A stretch of 18,273 bases of DNA from Nitrospirota bacterium (lineage in GTDB: Bacteria > Nitrospirota > Thermodesulfovibrionia > Thermodesulfovibrionales > JdFR-85): assembly GCA_015485235.1 (NCBI GenBank), contig WFTX01000315.1, forward strand, positions 1-18,273, read 5' to 3'. Positions within the stretch are counted from its first letter, which is position 1; each line of letters starts with the position of its first letter. Below the pieces are notes generated by a model that had not been told where the DNA came from, did no database searches, and worked only from the letters and a program-made list of their open reading frames with translations. This document shows positions 1-9,092 of the stretch, in pieces. Made by a program: the position numbers and the translations under genes.

Positions 1-725
1 CCGTAACTCCTGTATGAATCCCGGACGAACTCGAAATCCTGCTCTCCGGTCTGATGAAGAAACTGGATACTCCCCTTCAGATCAAGGAGATACTGAAGCC
101 CATCCACAACGGCCCTGTTTATGGATGTTGCTCCTGAACTCCCTCCGAAGACGAAGACCGTGAAGAGGTCCTCCCTGAGTGAAAACAGCCTTAATGCCGA
201 GGTCCGGCTTCCCCTCAATACCTTCTCCCTTACAGGGTTACCCGTGAGATAGACCTTGCTCTTCGGGAACCTGGCCATGCTTTCCTGATAGGTGATACAT
301 ATGGCATCAGCTATATGTCCGAGCAGTCTGTTCGTGCGGCCCGGGACTGAATTCTGCTCCATTATCATCACTGGAATGGAAAGGAGTCTTGCCGAGATCA
401 CCGGACCGAGAGAGACGTATCCACCCGTACCTACAACGAGGTCAGGCATCATCTCACCCAGATACCTGTAACTCTCCCTGATTCCCTTAAGGAGCCGGAA
501 GACGGAGGTTATCTTTCCTCCGATGCCCTTACCCACAAAACCTGATGCAGGGATAAACCTGATTGGATAGCCCTCCCTCGGGATTACCTTCGCCTCTATG
601 CCCCTCTCGTTACCCATGAAGATTATCTCCGTTGAGGGGTCCCTTCTCCTGAGTTCCTCGGCAAGGGCGATCCCGGGATAGAGGTGTCCTCCCGTTCCTC
701 CGCCTGTAATCACCACTCTTATCAT
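1..725 (-). CDS. murG: MurG, UDP-GlcNAc:lipid I N-acetylglucosaminyltransferase (3' end outside the window)
   Basis: MurG adds GlcNAc to lipid I at the cytoplasmic face of the inner membrane, giving lipid II. About 241 residues are visible of the roughly 360 usual for the family; the rest lies beyond position 1. The N-terminus carries the glycine-rich GGGTGGH motif (residues 8-14) typical of MurG. A GTGGYVS segment and an MEQNSVPG segment follow, and the second Rossmann domain begins with FVFGGSSGA. The ATG at 725-723 overlaps the ftsW stop (ATGA) and has a GGGGAGG ribosome site 5 nt upstream, so the start is well supported. It is the last visible gene of the dcw operon and is probably co-translated with ftsW. 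The C-terminal UDP-GlcNAc-binding residues cannot be checked here. Confidence 0.95.
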   Translation of the reverse strand, partial: MIRVVITGGGTGGHLYPGIALAEELRRRDPSTEIIFMGNERGIEAKVIPREGYPIRFIPASGFVGKGIGGKITSVFRLLKGIRESYRYLGEMMPDLVVGTGGYVSLGPVISARLLSIPVMIMEQNSVPGRTNRLLGHIADAICITYQESMARFPKSKVYLTGNPVREKVLRGSRTSALRLFSLREDLFTVFVFGGSSGATSINRAVVDGLQYLLDLKGSIQFLHQTGEQDFEFVRDSYRSY

Positions 726-1897
726 GCCGGCCTCCCCAGCCTTCTTGCCCGCCGGAGACGTCTCCTTCTGTAGAAGGTGCTCTGTCCGGTCTGAAACCTC
801 TCCACCTCACCCCTTGAGATCCTGAGCAAAACCCCCACGCCTATGTAGTTCATCAGAAGGGAAGACCCGCCATAACTCAGGAAGGGAAGGGGCAGCCCCT
901 TGGTAGGGGCTATCCCGGTCACAACCATGATATTCAGAATCGCCTGGACCGTCATCATCAGGACAAGCCCCATCGCAAGATACCCTGAAAAGGGCTCTTC
1001 CGCCTCCCGGACGATCTTCATTCCCCGGATGAAGATCGCCAGAAAGAGACCGACAACTAAGAGGGCACCAAGGAGTCCCAGTTCCTCACCAAGGAGAGAG
1101 AAGATGAAATCCGTATTTACCTCGGGAAGAAAGCTCAGCTTCTGCCTGCTCTCACCAAGCCCCACCCCTGTCAGCCCGCCATTACCCAGTGCAATGAATG
1201 ACTGGACAAGCTGAAACCCGGACCCGAAGGGATCTTTCCACGGATCAAGGAATGCCACAAGCCGCTTGAGCCTGTAAGGTTCGCTCAACAAGAATACGAG
1301 AACCGGGATAAGGCATCCCGAGAGTGCGAAGAGGTATCTCAGCGGTGTTCCTCCCACAAAGAGCATCGCCAGTGTTATCATCGCCAGTGAGGCAGCACCC
1401 CCGAAATCGGGCTGGAGCAGGATCAGGCCCTGAAGCACCACCATTACAAAAACGGGTTTCAGGAAGACCCTGAGTTCCTCCCGTCTTGTCTCAGTACCGG
1501 CAAGGTGTGCTGCAAGGAAAAGGACCATCGCAAACTTTGCAAACTCGCTCGGCTGAAAGGTGGTAGGCTGGAGCCTTATCCACCGCCTTGCACCGTTAAT
1601 GGTTACCCCGAGGCCCGGGACAAAGACCAGTCCAAGGAGTATCAGTGCAATAACCATGACAAAGATGTAATATCGCCTCAGTAATGAAAGGGGTGTCCTG
1701 AAGGCTGCCGTCATCGCCAGAAGGGAGATGGTAAGGGCAAAGAGGTGCCTCCTCAAATAGTTGAACTGAGCCCCCTTGTCCGCACTGGAAATGTCCATGA
1801 GCGCAGTGGAACTATAGACCATGACAATGCCGATTACTGTCAGGATCAGCACTGAGGCCAGAAAGGCCCTGTCCATCCGTCCCGTACTTTCAGCCAT
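722..1897 (-). CDS. ftsW: FtsW, SEDS-family septal peptidoglycan glycosyltransferase
   Basis: A 391-aa polytopic membrane protein. SEDS proteins polymerise lipid II at the septum together with a class B PBP, here FtsI. Visible family signatures are NGARRWI (101-107), QPSEFAK (115-121), QPDFGG (162-167), LPEVNTDFIFSLLGEELG (258-273, with Asp263 in the region of the catalytic aspartate) and PLPFLSYGGSS (336-346). Most homologues have His just before that TDFIF; here it is Asn262, a mild variation. The C-terminus is a strongly basic arginine-rich tail (374-391), probably cytoplasmic. The gene starts inside murD (8-nt overlap) with an AGAGG site 4 nt upstream of the ATG. RodA is the paralogous alternative, but position in the dcw cluster favours FtsW. 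Confidence 0.95.
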   Translation of the reverse strand: MAESTGRMDRAFLASVLILTVIGIVMVYSSTALMDISSADKGAQFNYLRRHLFALTISLLAMTAAFRTPLSLLRRYYIFVMVIALILLGLVFVPGLGVTINGARRWIRLQPTTFQPSEFAKFAMVLFLAAHLAGTETRREELRVFLKPVFVMVVLQGLILLQPDFGGAASLAMITLAMLFVGGTPLRYLFALSGCLIPVLVFLLSEPYRLKRLVAFLDPWKDPFGSGFQLVQSFIALGNGGLTGVGLGESRQKLSFLPEVNTDFIFSLLGEELGLLGALLVVGLFLAIFIRGMKIVREAEEPFSGYLAMGLVLMMTVQAILNIMVVTGIAPTKGLPLPFLSYGGSSLLMNYIGVGVLLRISRGEVERFQTGQSTFYRRRRLRRARRLGRPA

Positions 1898-3287
1898 TAA
1901 TCCTCTCCATATATCCTGTCACGAGCCTCCTGAAATCCTCTCCCCTTTCCTCGAAGTTTCCATACTGGTCAAAGCTCGCGCACCCCGGTGAGAGCAAAAC
2001 CGTATCACCGGGGGCTGAGCTCCTGAAGGCCTCATCAACGGCCTCTTTCATTCCTTCCACGAGCACGGCTTCAGAGGTGCTGCCTAAATGCCGGTGGATC
2101 TTCTCCCTGGCCTCTCCCAGAATGATCACCTGTTTTACCGTACTGCCGAGGAACCTTCTGAGCGGCCTGAAGTCACCATCCTTGTCCCGTCCGCCGAGGA
2201 TCAATATCACACCGCCAACAAAGCCTTCAACCGACTTTTCGACAGCAGCCGGGTTGGTCCCCTTGGAATCGTTGTAAAACCGGACGCCTTCAAATTCACC
2301 GATATACTCCATCCTGTGTGGCAGGCCCCTGAATTCCTCAAGGGTCTCCCTGACAGCGTCCCAGCCCACACCGGCGGTCCTTGCCATCAAACCTGCGGCA
2401 AGGCAGTTCTCCATATTGTGCCTGCCCCTGATCAGGAGTTCATCCTCCCGGATGAGTTCTATCCATCCCGCTCCGTCCCTGAAGGCCAGCCATCCCTTCC
2501 TGAGAATGGCTGCAGGTTCCTCATCCCCGACGGGGTTTCCGGAAGAGAACCCCACCTTCACGGTAGCGAGCTCCCTTGTCAGAGGAACAAGGACCGGATC
2601 ATCGAGGTTTATCACGAGGTGGTCAGATCCTCCCTGATTCCTGGCAATCCGGAGTTTGGTCAGGGCATAGTCCTCGAAGGAGTCATACCGGTCCAGGTGG
2701 TCCGGTGTAATATTGAGTACTGCACCTGTAACGGGCCGGAACCTCTCAATCGTCTCAAGCTGAAAGGAGGAGACCTCAGCCACTACTGCACGGCATTCCG
2801 GAAGCCAGCCCTCTTCCATCACCCTCAGTATCTCCTGTGTTATGGCATCTCCTATATTCCCCCCGGCTAGCACCTTCGGGGTCTCCCTTCTGAACATAAG
2901 TTCAAGGAGCCTGGTGGTAGTGGACTTCCCGTTAGTACCGGTGACAGCAAGCCAGGGTATTCTGTAGGGTATGGTCACAATATAGCCCAGTTCCAGTTCC
3001 CCGATCACCTTTACGCCTCTTGCCGAGAGGCTCCTTACAAGGGGATGGTCCCTTCTGATCCCGGGGCTCAGCACGGCAAGATCAAAGGCAGTCACTCCCT
3101 CTGAGACCTCGGACCGTCCCAGGATCGAAGCACCAGCCCGCCTGATCAGGTCCAGTGTTTCGGGGTCCCCGATCTCCCTGTCGTCATAGATCAAAACCTC
3201 GGCGCCCAGATGGCTGAGAAGCCGGAGTGCCCCGATGCCGCTCCTTCCGAGCCCCATAACGAGTATTTTCTTTCCTCTGAAATCCAT
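1890..3287 (-). CDS. murD: MurD, UDP-MurNAc-L-alanine--D-glutamate ligase
   Basis: A 465-aa cytoplasmic Mur ligase that adds D-glutamate to UDP-MurNAc-L-Ala using ATP. An N-terminal Rossmann-like domain opens with GLGRSG (12-17). The ATP-binding P-loop is TGTNGKSTT (116-124). The central domain carries LNITPDHLDRY, with the conserved metal and carbamate region around it. The C-terminal domain has FYNDSKGTNP and LILGGRDKDGDF, both typical of MurD. Length matches the family. The ATG is preceded by GAGGAG. Upstream, 131 nt separate it from mraY, which is unusual in this packed cluster. Downstream it overlaps ftsW by 8 nt. Confidence 0.96.
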   Translation of the reverse strand: MDFRGKKILVMGLGRSGIGALRLLSHLGAEVLIYDDREIGDPETLDLIRRAGASILGRSEVSEGVTAFDLAVLSPGIRRDHPLVRSLSARGVKVIGELELGYIVTIPYRIPWLAVTGTNGKSTTTRLLELMFRRETPKVLAGGNIGDAITQEILRVMEEGWLPECRAVVAEVSSFQLETIERFRPVTGAVLNITPDHLDRYDSFEDYALTKLRIARNQGGSDHLVINLDDPVLVPLTRELATVKVGFSSGNPVGDEEPAAILRKGWLAFRDGAGWIELIREDELLIRGRHNMENCLAAGLMARTAGVGWDAVRETLEEFRGLPHRMEYIGEFEGVRFYNDSKGTNPAAVEKSVEGFVGGVILILGGRDKDGDFRPLRRFLGSTVKQVIILGEAREKIHRHLGSTSEAVLVEGMKEAVDEAFRSSAPGDTVLLSPGCASFDQYGNFEERGEDFRRLVTGYMERING

Positions 3288-3336
3288 TTCTCCTCAAATG
3301 GTTACTGGTGTATTGGTATTAATGGCCACCGTTTAT

Positions 3337-3365
3337 GTGTCATGCTGAACCTGTTTCAGCATCCC
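3337..3365. repeat. REP-like dispersed hairpin repeat
   Basis: The unit contains a perfect 7-bp inverted repeat TGCTGAA / TTCAGCA around a 5-nt loop (3343-3361), flanked by GTCA on the left and TCCC on the right. Very similar units (GTCATGCTGAAC...TTTCAGCATC) are a familiar class of dispersed extragenic repeat in many bacterial genomes; that is recalled knowledge, not a search. It sits in the short gap between mraY and murD, where a copy could act as an mRNA processing or stability element. Only one copy is seen in this window. Confidence 0.6.
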
Positions 3366-3369
3366 CTTT

Positions 3370-3411
3370 CTCAACTTCAGTCTCGACCTCAACCTTAACC
3401 TTGACCTGCCT
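3370..3411. repeat. Degenerate hexanucleotide repeat tract
   Basis: Six consecutive 6-nt units (ctcaac, ttcagt, ctcgac, ctcaac, cttaac, cttgac) run from 3370 to 3405 and are followed by weaker copies into the 3' end of mraY. On the transcribed minus strand they read as GTTRAG/GTCRAG units. The tract starts a few bases after the REP-like hairpin, so the two may form one composite repeat. No reading frame is supported. Confidence 0.5.
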
Positions 3412-3418
3412 TTCACCC

Positions 3419-4501
3419 TCACCTCACCTTCAGTGTTGCCAGGCTCAGAAGGGCAAGGAGTATCCCTATAATCCAGAACCTTACCACCGTCTTCGGCTCA
3501 GCCCACCCCTTCTCCTCAAAGTGGTGATGAATCGGGGCCATCCTGAAGACCCTTCTGCCAGTCAGTTTGTATGAAGCCACCTGGATGATGACCGAAAATG
3601 TCTCTATCACGAAGATCCCTCCCACAAAGGCAAGGACTATCTCATGTTTTGTAATAACCGCAAGCGTGCCCAGGGCACCGCCAAGGCCCAGGGAGCCCAC
3701 ATCCCCCATGAACAGATCGGCCGGGTAGGAGTTGAACCAGAGAAAACCCAGGGCCGCCCCGAAGAGGGCCCCGCAGAAAATGGTCAACTCACCCGTTCCC
3801 GACAGAAATAGTACCTGGAGATAGTCAGCCAGCTTGGCATTACCGCTTATGTACACGAGCATCCCGTTTGCAAAGGCTGCAATCGCAACCAGGCCTATGG
3901 CAAGGCCGTCTATCCCGTCAGTCAGGTTCACGGCATTGGAGGAGCCAACCATCACGAATACGGAGAAGGGGATATAGAAATAGCCGAGGTCTATAAGCCA
4001 TTTCTTGAAAAAGGGGAGGCTGAGTTTTGAACTGTAGGGGTCAGCGGGGTTGTAGTAGAGAAACAGGCTCACGCCCGTTGCCAGGAGTATCTGTGCCCCG
4101 AACTTGTAGCATGGCCTGAGCCCCTTGTGGTTCCTCCGTTTTATCTTCAGGAAGTCGTCAACAAAACCTATCAGCCCGAAGCCAAGCGTTGATATGAAAA
4201 GCACCCATACATAGGGGTTTGAAAGGTCCATCCAGAGGAGCACCGTAAGAAGTATGCTTGAGAGGATAAGCACACCACCCATGGTCGGCGTACCAGCCTT
4301 ACCGTAATGGCTTCTCGGGCCGTCCTCCCTGATCTGCTGTGTGAACTGAAACTTCCTGAGCCGTTTTATCACAAAGGGGGCAAGGATGAATGTGATAGCC
4401 GAGGCTGTTATAACGGCAAGGGCGGTCCTGAAGGTTATATACCTGAATACATTAAAGGGAAAGTAGAAGGTATGAAGCCTATAGAGAAGTTCGTACAGCA
4501 T
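3419..4501 (-). CDS. mraY: MraY, phospho-MurNAc-pentapeptide transferase
   Basis: A 360-aa polytopic inner-membrane enzyme that moves phospho-MurNAc-pentapeptide onto undecaprenyl phosphate to make lipid I. Family motifs are all present: the VDDF aspartate pair (D115, D116), NLTDGIDGL (192-200), FMGDVGSL (264-271) and the MAPIHHHFE loop (321-329). These supply the Mg-binding and catalytic Asp residues of the PNPT superfamily. The start codon overlaps the murF stop by one base (TGATG), implying coupled translation. Length is normal. After its stop comes the repeat-bearing 131-nt gap, the only long gap between mraY and murG. Confidence 0.96.
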   Translation of the reverse strand: MLYELLYRLHTFYFPFNVFRYITFRTALAVITASAITFILAPFVIKRLRKFQFTQQIREDGPRSHYGKAGTPTMGGVLILSSILLTVLLWMDLSNPYVWVLFISTLGFGLIGFVDDFLKIKRRNHKGLRPCYKFGAQILLATGVSLFLYYNPADPYSSKLSLPFFKKWLIDLGYFYIPFSVFVMVGSSNAVNLTDGIDGLAIGLVAIAAFANGMLVYISGNAKLADYLQVLFLSGTGELTIFCGALFGAALGFLWFNSYPADLFMGDVGSLGLGGALGTLAVITKHEIVLAFVGGIFVIETFSVIIQVASYKLTGRRVFRMAPIHHHFEEKGWAEPKTVVRFWIIGILLALLSLATLKVR

Positions 4502-5856
4502 CAGCCCTCGATCACCCTTTCCATCCTCATTCCCCTTGAACCCTTGACGAGCACGGTATCACCTTCTCTCACCATCTCCCTCAGGAGGGAATGGGCCTTG
4601 GTGGCCTCCCTGAGGTGGACGGCCTCCCGTCCCGCCCCGTTATGCCTTCTGAACTCCTGATGGGTGAATTCTGTCAGTTCCCCCACGGTTATCAGGACAT
4701 CAACGGGAAGTCCTGCCAGCCACCGGCCCAGTTTCCTGTGGGCCTCTTCGCCGTAAGCCCCTAACTCAAGCATGTCACCAAGAACGGCGATCGCCCTTCT
4801 TTCCTTCAGCCTCACCAGTTCCTTCACCGCCTCCTCCATGGAGGCCGGGTTTGCATTGTAGAGATCACTTATCAGGGTGGCACCGTCAAGATCCCTGATC
4901 TCTATCCGCATGGTAATACCGCTGAACTCACTCAGGGCATCACCTATCTCACCAAGGTCCATCCCTTTCCTGAGGGCCACCGCCGCTGCGGCAAGGGCAT
5001 TCATCACATTGAACTTACCAAGGACCCTGAGAGAAACATCCTCTACCCTGCCGTCAGGGGCATGAAGCCGGAAGTCGATCCCGTCCCTTCTGAAAGAGAG
5101 CCTGTCCGCCCAGACATCACAGGCAGGATCAAGGCCGAAGGTAATCAGCTCGATCTCTCTTTCAGCAAGGACATCAGGCAGATCCGAAAGCCTTTCATCA
5201 TTACAATTCAGGAAGAGGGTTCTTATAAAATCCAGCATCTCAAGCTTAGTCCGTTTAACCTTTTCTATTGAACCGAACCCCTCAAGATGGGCCGGTGCTA
5301 CATTTGTCAGCACTCCCATATCGGGAAGGGCTATCTCACAGAGCTCCCTTATATCACCCTCCCGGCTTGCACCCATCTCAAGCACGGCAACCTCTTCACC
5401 ATTGAGCCTGCTCAGTGAAAGGGGGAGTCCTATCTGGTTGTTTAGGTTGCCCTGGCTTCTCAGGATGCTGTAACGCCTTTCCAGGATAAGCGATATCATC
5501 TCCTTTGTGGTGGTCTTCCCGTTGGTACCTGTAACTGCTATCACCTCTGTATCTCTGCTCTTCCGCCTCTGCCTGGCTATCGCCTGAAGGGCCTTGAGGG
5601 TATTGTTCACATGAATTATGCACTTACCCCTCGGCGGGATCGCAGGAGGATAGGAGACTATCGCACCCCCACCGGTCCTGAGAGCATCATCCAGAAAGTC
5701 ATGTCCGTCAAACCTCTCTCCCCGCAACGCTATGAAGAGTTCTCCCTCCCCTATGGTCCGGGAGTCTATAGAGAGTCCTTTGAACTCTTCAGGCCCCCGG
5801 GTTATGAGTCTCCCGCCGGTTGCCCGGATTATTTCATCAAGGGTATATACAGGCAT
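4501..5856 (-). CDS. murF: MurF, UDP-MurNAc-tripeptide--D-Ala-D-Ala ligase
   Basis: A 451-aa cytoplasmic Mur ligase that adds the D-Ala-D-Ala dipeptide to complete the pentapeptide precursor. The N-terminal substrate domain contains LSIDSRTIGEGELFIALRGE (28-47). The ATP-binding loop is TGTNGKTTT (109-117). The central domain holds NLNNQIGLPLSL and LEMGASREGDI, both characteristic of MurF, and the C-terminal domain begins near the NANPASM segment. The ATG lies one base after the murE stop with a GGGGG-type ribosome site, and the stop overlaps the mraY start. The order murE-murF-mraY is classical. No oddities seen. Confidence 0.96.
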   Translation of the reverse strand: MPVYTLDEIIRATGGRLITRGPEEFKGLSIDSRTIGEGELFIALRGERFDGHDFLDDALRTGGGAIVSYPPAIPPRGKCIIHVNNTLKALQAIARQRRKSRDTEVIAVTGTNGKTTTKEMISLILERRYSILRSQGNLNNQIGLPLSLSRLNGEEVAVLEMGASREGDIRELCEIALPDMGVLTNVAPAHLEGFGSIEKVKRTKLEMLDFIRTLFLNCNDERLSDLPDVLAEREIELITFGLDPACDVWADRLSFRRDGIDFRLHAPDGRVEDVSLRVLGKFNVMNALAAAAVALRKGMDLGEIGDALSEFSGITMRIEIRDLDGATLISDLYNANPASMEEAVKELVRLKERRAIAVLGDMLELGAYGEEAHRKLGRWLAGLPVDVLITVGELTEFTHQEFRRHNGAGREAVHLREATKAHSLLREMVREGDTVLVKGSRGMRMERVIEG

Positions 5857-5857
5857 C

Positions 5858-7375
5858 TCAGCCCCCTTCCTCTCCTGGCACCCCGTTTACTGCAGTGCCC
5901 GCTCCTGCCCTCTCCCTGAGGACGGTTGAAAGGATTTCCCTGTCACTGAAGGGATACCTCGTTCCCCTTATTTCCTGATACTCCTCGTGTCCCTTACCGG
6001 CAAGAAGGATCAGATCCCCCTTCCCTGCTATCTCAACTGCCCTCTGGATCGCCTCTCTCCTGTCGGGAATCACCTCTGCGGATTTCCCCTTCATCCCTTT
6101 GAGGATATCCCGGATGATCTCTTCAGGGGGTTCATCCCGGGGATTGTCGGAGGTAACGATCTGGATATCACTGCATCTCTCTGCCACCCTCCCCATCTCA
6201 GGCCGTTTCCCCCTGTCTCTGTTGCCGCCACAACCGAAGACCACGATCAGTCTCCCGGGGGTCAGGCCGGAGAGTGACTGGAGAACCTTCTCAAGGGCGT
6301 CAGGTGTATGGGCATAGTCCAGGACAGCGGTGAAATCCTGCCCCTCATCAACAACCTCCATCCTCCCCTCCACACCCCTGAAGGTACTAACCGCATTTTT
6401 AATTGTATCCTTCCCGAGGCCGAGCAACCATGCCACTGAAACCGCCGCAAGGATATTGTAAAGACTGGTAATCCCTATCATGGGGCTCTGAAGCCTGAAG
6501 GTCTCTCCATCAAGGTGAAGGAGAAAGCTCAGACCATCCCTTCCGTGAATGATCTCAGTAGCTCGTACAGAACTCTCCGGCGAAAATCCATAAGACAGCG
6601 TTTTCAACCCTCTTTCCCTGCATCTCCTCAGAAGGCGCTCACCATAGGTATCATCCACATTCACCACTGCAGCCTCTCTTGTGAGTTCAGTAAAGAGCCT
6701 CTCCTTTGCAAGGTAATAATTTTCCATATCACCATGAAAGTCCAGATGGTCCCTGCTCAGGTTCGTAAATACGGAGATCCTGAAATCCGTATAATCCACC
6801 CTCTTTAACGCCAGGGCATGGGAACTGACCTCAGAGACCGCATGGCTTAAGCCGGTCACAACCATCTCATAAAGAATGCCCTGGAAGGTTACAGGGTCTG
6901 GTGTGGTGAGTGAGGCCCTCACCTTAGTCTCCCCGGTGATATAGTAAATCGTTCCGATAATGCCCGTCGGCCTGCCTGCGGTCTCGAGGAGATGTCTTAT
7001 CAGATGAGAGACCGTGGTCTTTCCGTTCGTCCCTGTCACCCCTGTCAGGTGAAGCCTGCCTGAAGGGTGCCTGTAGAACCTGTCAGTAATCCTGGCGATC
7101 ACCTTCTTCAGATCCCTGACCTGGCAGCACGGGACTTCTACAATATCAACAGGGCTTTCAGAGATCACCGCCACCGCTCCCTGCTTAACGGCATCCCGGG
7201 CAAAGGATGCCCCGTCATAATGCTCTCCCCTGAGCCCGAAAAAGAGGTCGCCCTTCCGAACCTTCCTTGAATCAGCGCTCAGGCCTGTCACGGTCAGACC
7301 GCTCTCTACGGGCATCTCTGTTATCCCGTCAAGGAGTTCTGTAAGTCTCATACCCGGTGGATCAGAAACTCTCAC
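5858..7375 (-). CDS. murE: MurE, UDP-MurNAc-tripeptide synthetase (meso-DAP type)
   Basis: A 505-aa cytoplasmic Mur ligase that adds the third stem-peptide residue. The P-loop is TGTNGKTT (114-121). The DNPRDE motif (about 410-415) is the signature of enzymes that use meso-diaminopimelate rather than lysine, so the cell wall is inferred to be of the Gram-negative DAP type. Three in-frame starts are possible. The TTG at 7381 has its GGAG only 1 nt away. The GTG at 7375 has GGAG exactly 7 nt upstream and is chosen. The ATG at 7351 aligns with the usual MurE N-terminus (MRLTELL) but has a weak ribosome site. The gene overlaps the end of ftsI and its ribosome site lies inside it. Confidence 0.93.
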   Translation of the reverse strand: MRVSDPPGMRLTELLDGITEMPVESGLTVTGLSADSRKVRKGDLFFGLRGEHYDGASFARDAVKQGAVAVISESPVDIVEVPCCQVRDLKKVIARITDRFYRHPSGRLHLTGVTGTNGKTTVSHLIRHLLETAGRPTGIIGTIYYITGETKVRASLTTPDPVTFQGILYEMVVTGLSHAVSEVSSHALALKRVDYTDFRISVFTNLSRDHLDFHGDMENYYLAKERLFTELTREAAVVNVDDTYGERLLRRCRERGLKTLSYGFSPESSVRATEIIHGRDGLSFLLHLDGETFRLQSPMIGITSLYNILAAVSVAWLLGLGKDTIKNAVSTFRGVEGRMEVVDEGQDFTAVLDYAHTPDALEKVLQSLSGLTPGRLIVVFGCGGNRDRGKRPEMGRVAERCSDIQIVTSDNPRDEPPEEIIRDILKGMKGKSAEVIPDRREAIQRAVEIAGKGDLILLAGKGHEEYQEIRGTRYPFSDREILSTVLRERAGAGTAVNGVPGEEGG

Positions 7376-9086
7376 CTTCAATCTCCTTTTTTCTCATCTT
7401 CTCAACTACCAGCACCTGCTTTGCCTTCATGTCATCCCGCGGCACAAACCGGTAGGCAAGGGCCTTCTCAGCGATCGCCCTGAAGACAGGGGCGGCAACC
7501 TCACCACCGTAGTATCTGCCCTTAGGTTCCCATATTACAACTATAAGGACAAACTCTGGATTATCGGCAGGAACCATGCCTACAAAGGAACTCACGAAGG
7601 CCTTATGGGAATATCTTCCAGTCTTCTTATCAATAAGCCTTGTCGTTCCGGTCTTCCCGGCAACGAGGTTCCCATCCACGGATGCAGAGGGCGCAGTCCC
7701 GTCATCACTCACCACGGCCTTGAGCGCGTCTCTCAGAAGCAGGGCCGTCTTGCGGCTGATCACCCTCCTGGGTTCAGGCTCATTCCTTGAGATGCTCTTG
7801 CCCTCAGAAGAGATGATCTCACTTACGACATGTGGTCTTACCAGAAAGCCGCCGTTTGCCACAGTGGCATAGGCCCTCAGGACCTGAAGGGGGGTAACCA
7901 TAACCTCATAGCCAATGGCCACAGCCCCTATGGTAGTGCCTGACCACCGCCGGGGTGGCTTGACTATACCGGGAGACTCTCCGGTCAGGTCAATGCCCGT
8001 TCTCTCGCCGAAGCCAAGAAGCCTCATGTATCTGTAAAGCCTCTCAGGCCCGACCTTAAGTGCCATCTTTACTGCACCCACATTGGACGATTTCTGGATG
8101 ACCTCCTTCAGTGTGATCTTCCCTAACTTATGGATATCCCTGATCTTACGTCCGCCTACCTCTACATATCCTTCAGAGCAGTCCACCCTTGTGTAGAGGG
8201 TCGCAACACCTTCTTCGAGGGCAGAGGCGGCCATTACGATCTTGAAGGTCGATCCAGGCTCATAAAGGTCGGTGATAGCCCTGTTCCGGCGTGTGTAAGC
8301 GGGATACTTCCCGGGACTGTTCGGATCAAAGGTCGGCCAGTTTGCAAGTGCGAGAATCTCGCCGTTATAGGGATTCATCATTATGGCGGTGACTGCACGG
8401 GGATGCCACTTCTTTACTGCCTTGTTGATCTCAGACTCTGTTATGTTCTGAAGGCCTTCATCTATCGTAAGGACTATATCCTCTGTCCCGGTTCTGGCAA
8501 CTTCACCTGTATATAATATATTACCACGGGCGTCCCTCATCAGTGCCACCCTCCGGGCCTGTGACCGGAGATAGTGATCGTATCTGGACTCCACACCCTC
8601 CTTGCCCTTGTTGTCGATATCTACAAAACCGATTACGTGGGCGGCCAGTCTCCTTTTGGGATAGAATCTCCGCGTATCAGGAAGCATCCAGATTCCCTTC
8701 AGTCGGAGGTCCTCTATCTTTTCAGCCCGGTCAGGCTCAATCTTTCTTGCAAGCCAGACAAACTTCTTGCCGGACTTGACCTTCCTCAAAAGATCCCTTC
8801 TCTTCTGTCCTGTTATCCTGTAAAGCAACCGGACCGTCTGATCAGGATCCCTGATTTCATCGGGATTACAGTAGACGGATTTTCTCTCGAGACTCACCGC
8901 CAGTTCGTTGCCGTTTCTGTCGTAGATATTCCCCCGTCTTGCAGGAATATGTTCCCCCTGGGTGTACTGGATCCTAGCCCTCCTTGCCATGGACTCATGA
9001 TTGAGGATCATCAGGTCGATCAGACGGAATACCACCAGGATAAAAAGCAGATAAATACAGAAAGATAGGAATCTCCGCCTCTGCAT
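7362..9086 (-). CDS. ftsI: FtsI (PBP3), class B penicillin-binding transpeptidase
   Basis: A 574-aa bitopic inner-membrane transpeptidase that cross-links septal peptidoglycan with FtsW. A short cytoplasmic basic head (RRR) precedes one membrane segment (about 8-27). The dimerisation domain includes ARRGNIYDRNG. The transpeptidase domain has the active-site STFK (Ser279), the SSN motif (333-335) and KTGT (478-481). No PASTA repeat is visible after the catalytic domain. A GTG two codons upstream (9092) is possible, but the AGAGG site would abut it. The ATG at 9086 has that site 5 nt upstream and is preferred. A 186-nt non-coding gap separates it from ftsL, so its expression may be partly uncoupled. 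Confidence 0.94.
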   Translation of the reverse strand: MQRRRFLSFCIYLLFILVVFRLIDLMILNHESMARRARIQYTQGEHIPARRGNIYDRNGNELAVSLERKSVYCNPDEIRDPDQTVRLLYRITGQKRRDLLRKVKSGKKFVWLARKIEPDRAEKIEDLRLKGIWMLPDTRRFYPKRRLAAHVIGFVDIDNKGKEGVESRYDHYLRSQARRVALMRDARGNILYTGEVARTGTEDIVLTIDEGLQNITESEINKAVKKWHPRAVTAIMMNPYNGEILALANWPTFDPNSPGKYPAYTRRNRAITDLYEPGSTFKIVMAASALEEGVATLYTRVDCSEGYVEVGGRKIRDIHKLGKITLKEVIQKSSNVGAVKMALKVGPERLYRYMRLLGFGERTGIDLTGESPGIVKPPRRWSGTTIGAVAIGYEVMVTPLQVLRAYATVANGGFLVRPHVVSEIISSEGKSISRNEPEPRRVISRKTALLLRDALKAVVSDDGTAPSASVDGNLVAGKTGTTRLIDKKTGRYSHKAFVSSFVGMVPADNPEFVLIVVIWEPKGRYYGGEVAAPVFRAIAEKALAYRFVPRDDMKAKQVLVVEKMRKKEIEGESF

Positions 9087-9092
9087 CTTCAC

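Noticed and set aside
2088..2870. 260-codon plus-strand ORF
   Set aside because: It lies wholly antisense to murD, which has all its family motifs; the translation is proline- and histidine-rich without any domain.
7349..7381. TTG 7381 or ATG 7351 as the murE start
   Set aside because: The GGAG site is 1 nt from the TTG and too far from the ATG; its 7-nt spacing fits GTG 7375. ATG 7351 stays possible because it aligns with the family N-terminus.
9087..9092. GTG 9092 as the ftsI start
   Set aside because: The AGAGG site would touch the GTG; it is correctly spaced for ATG 9086.
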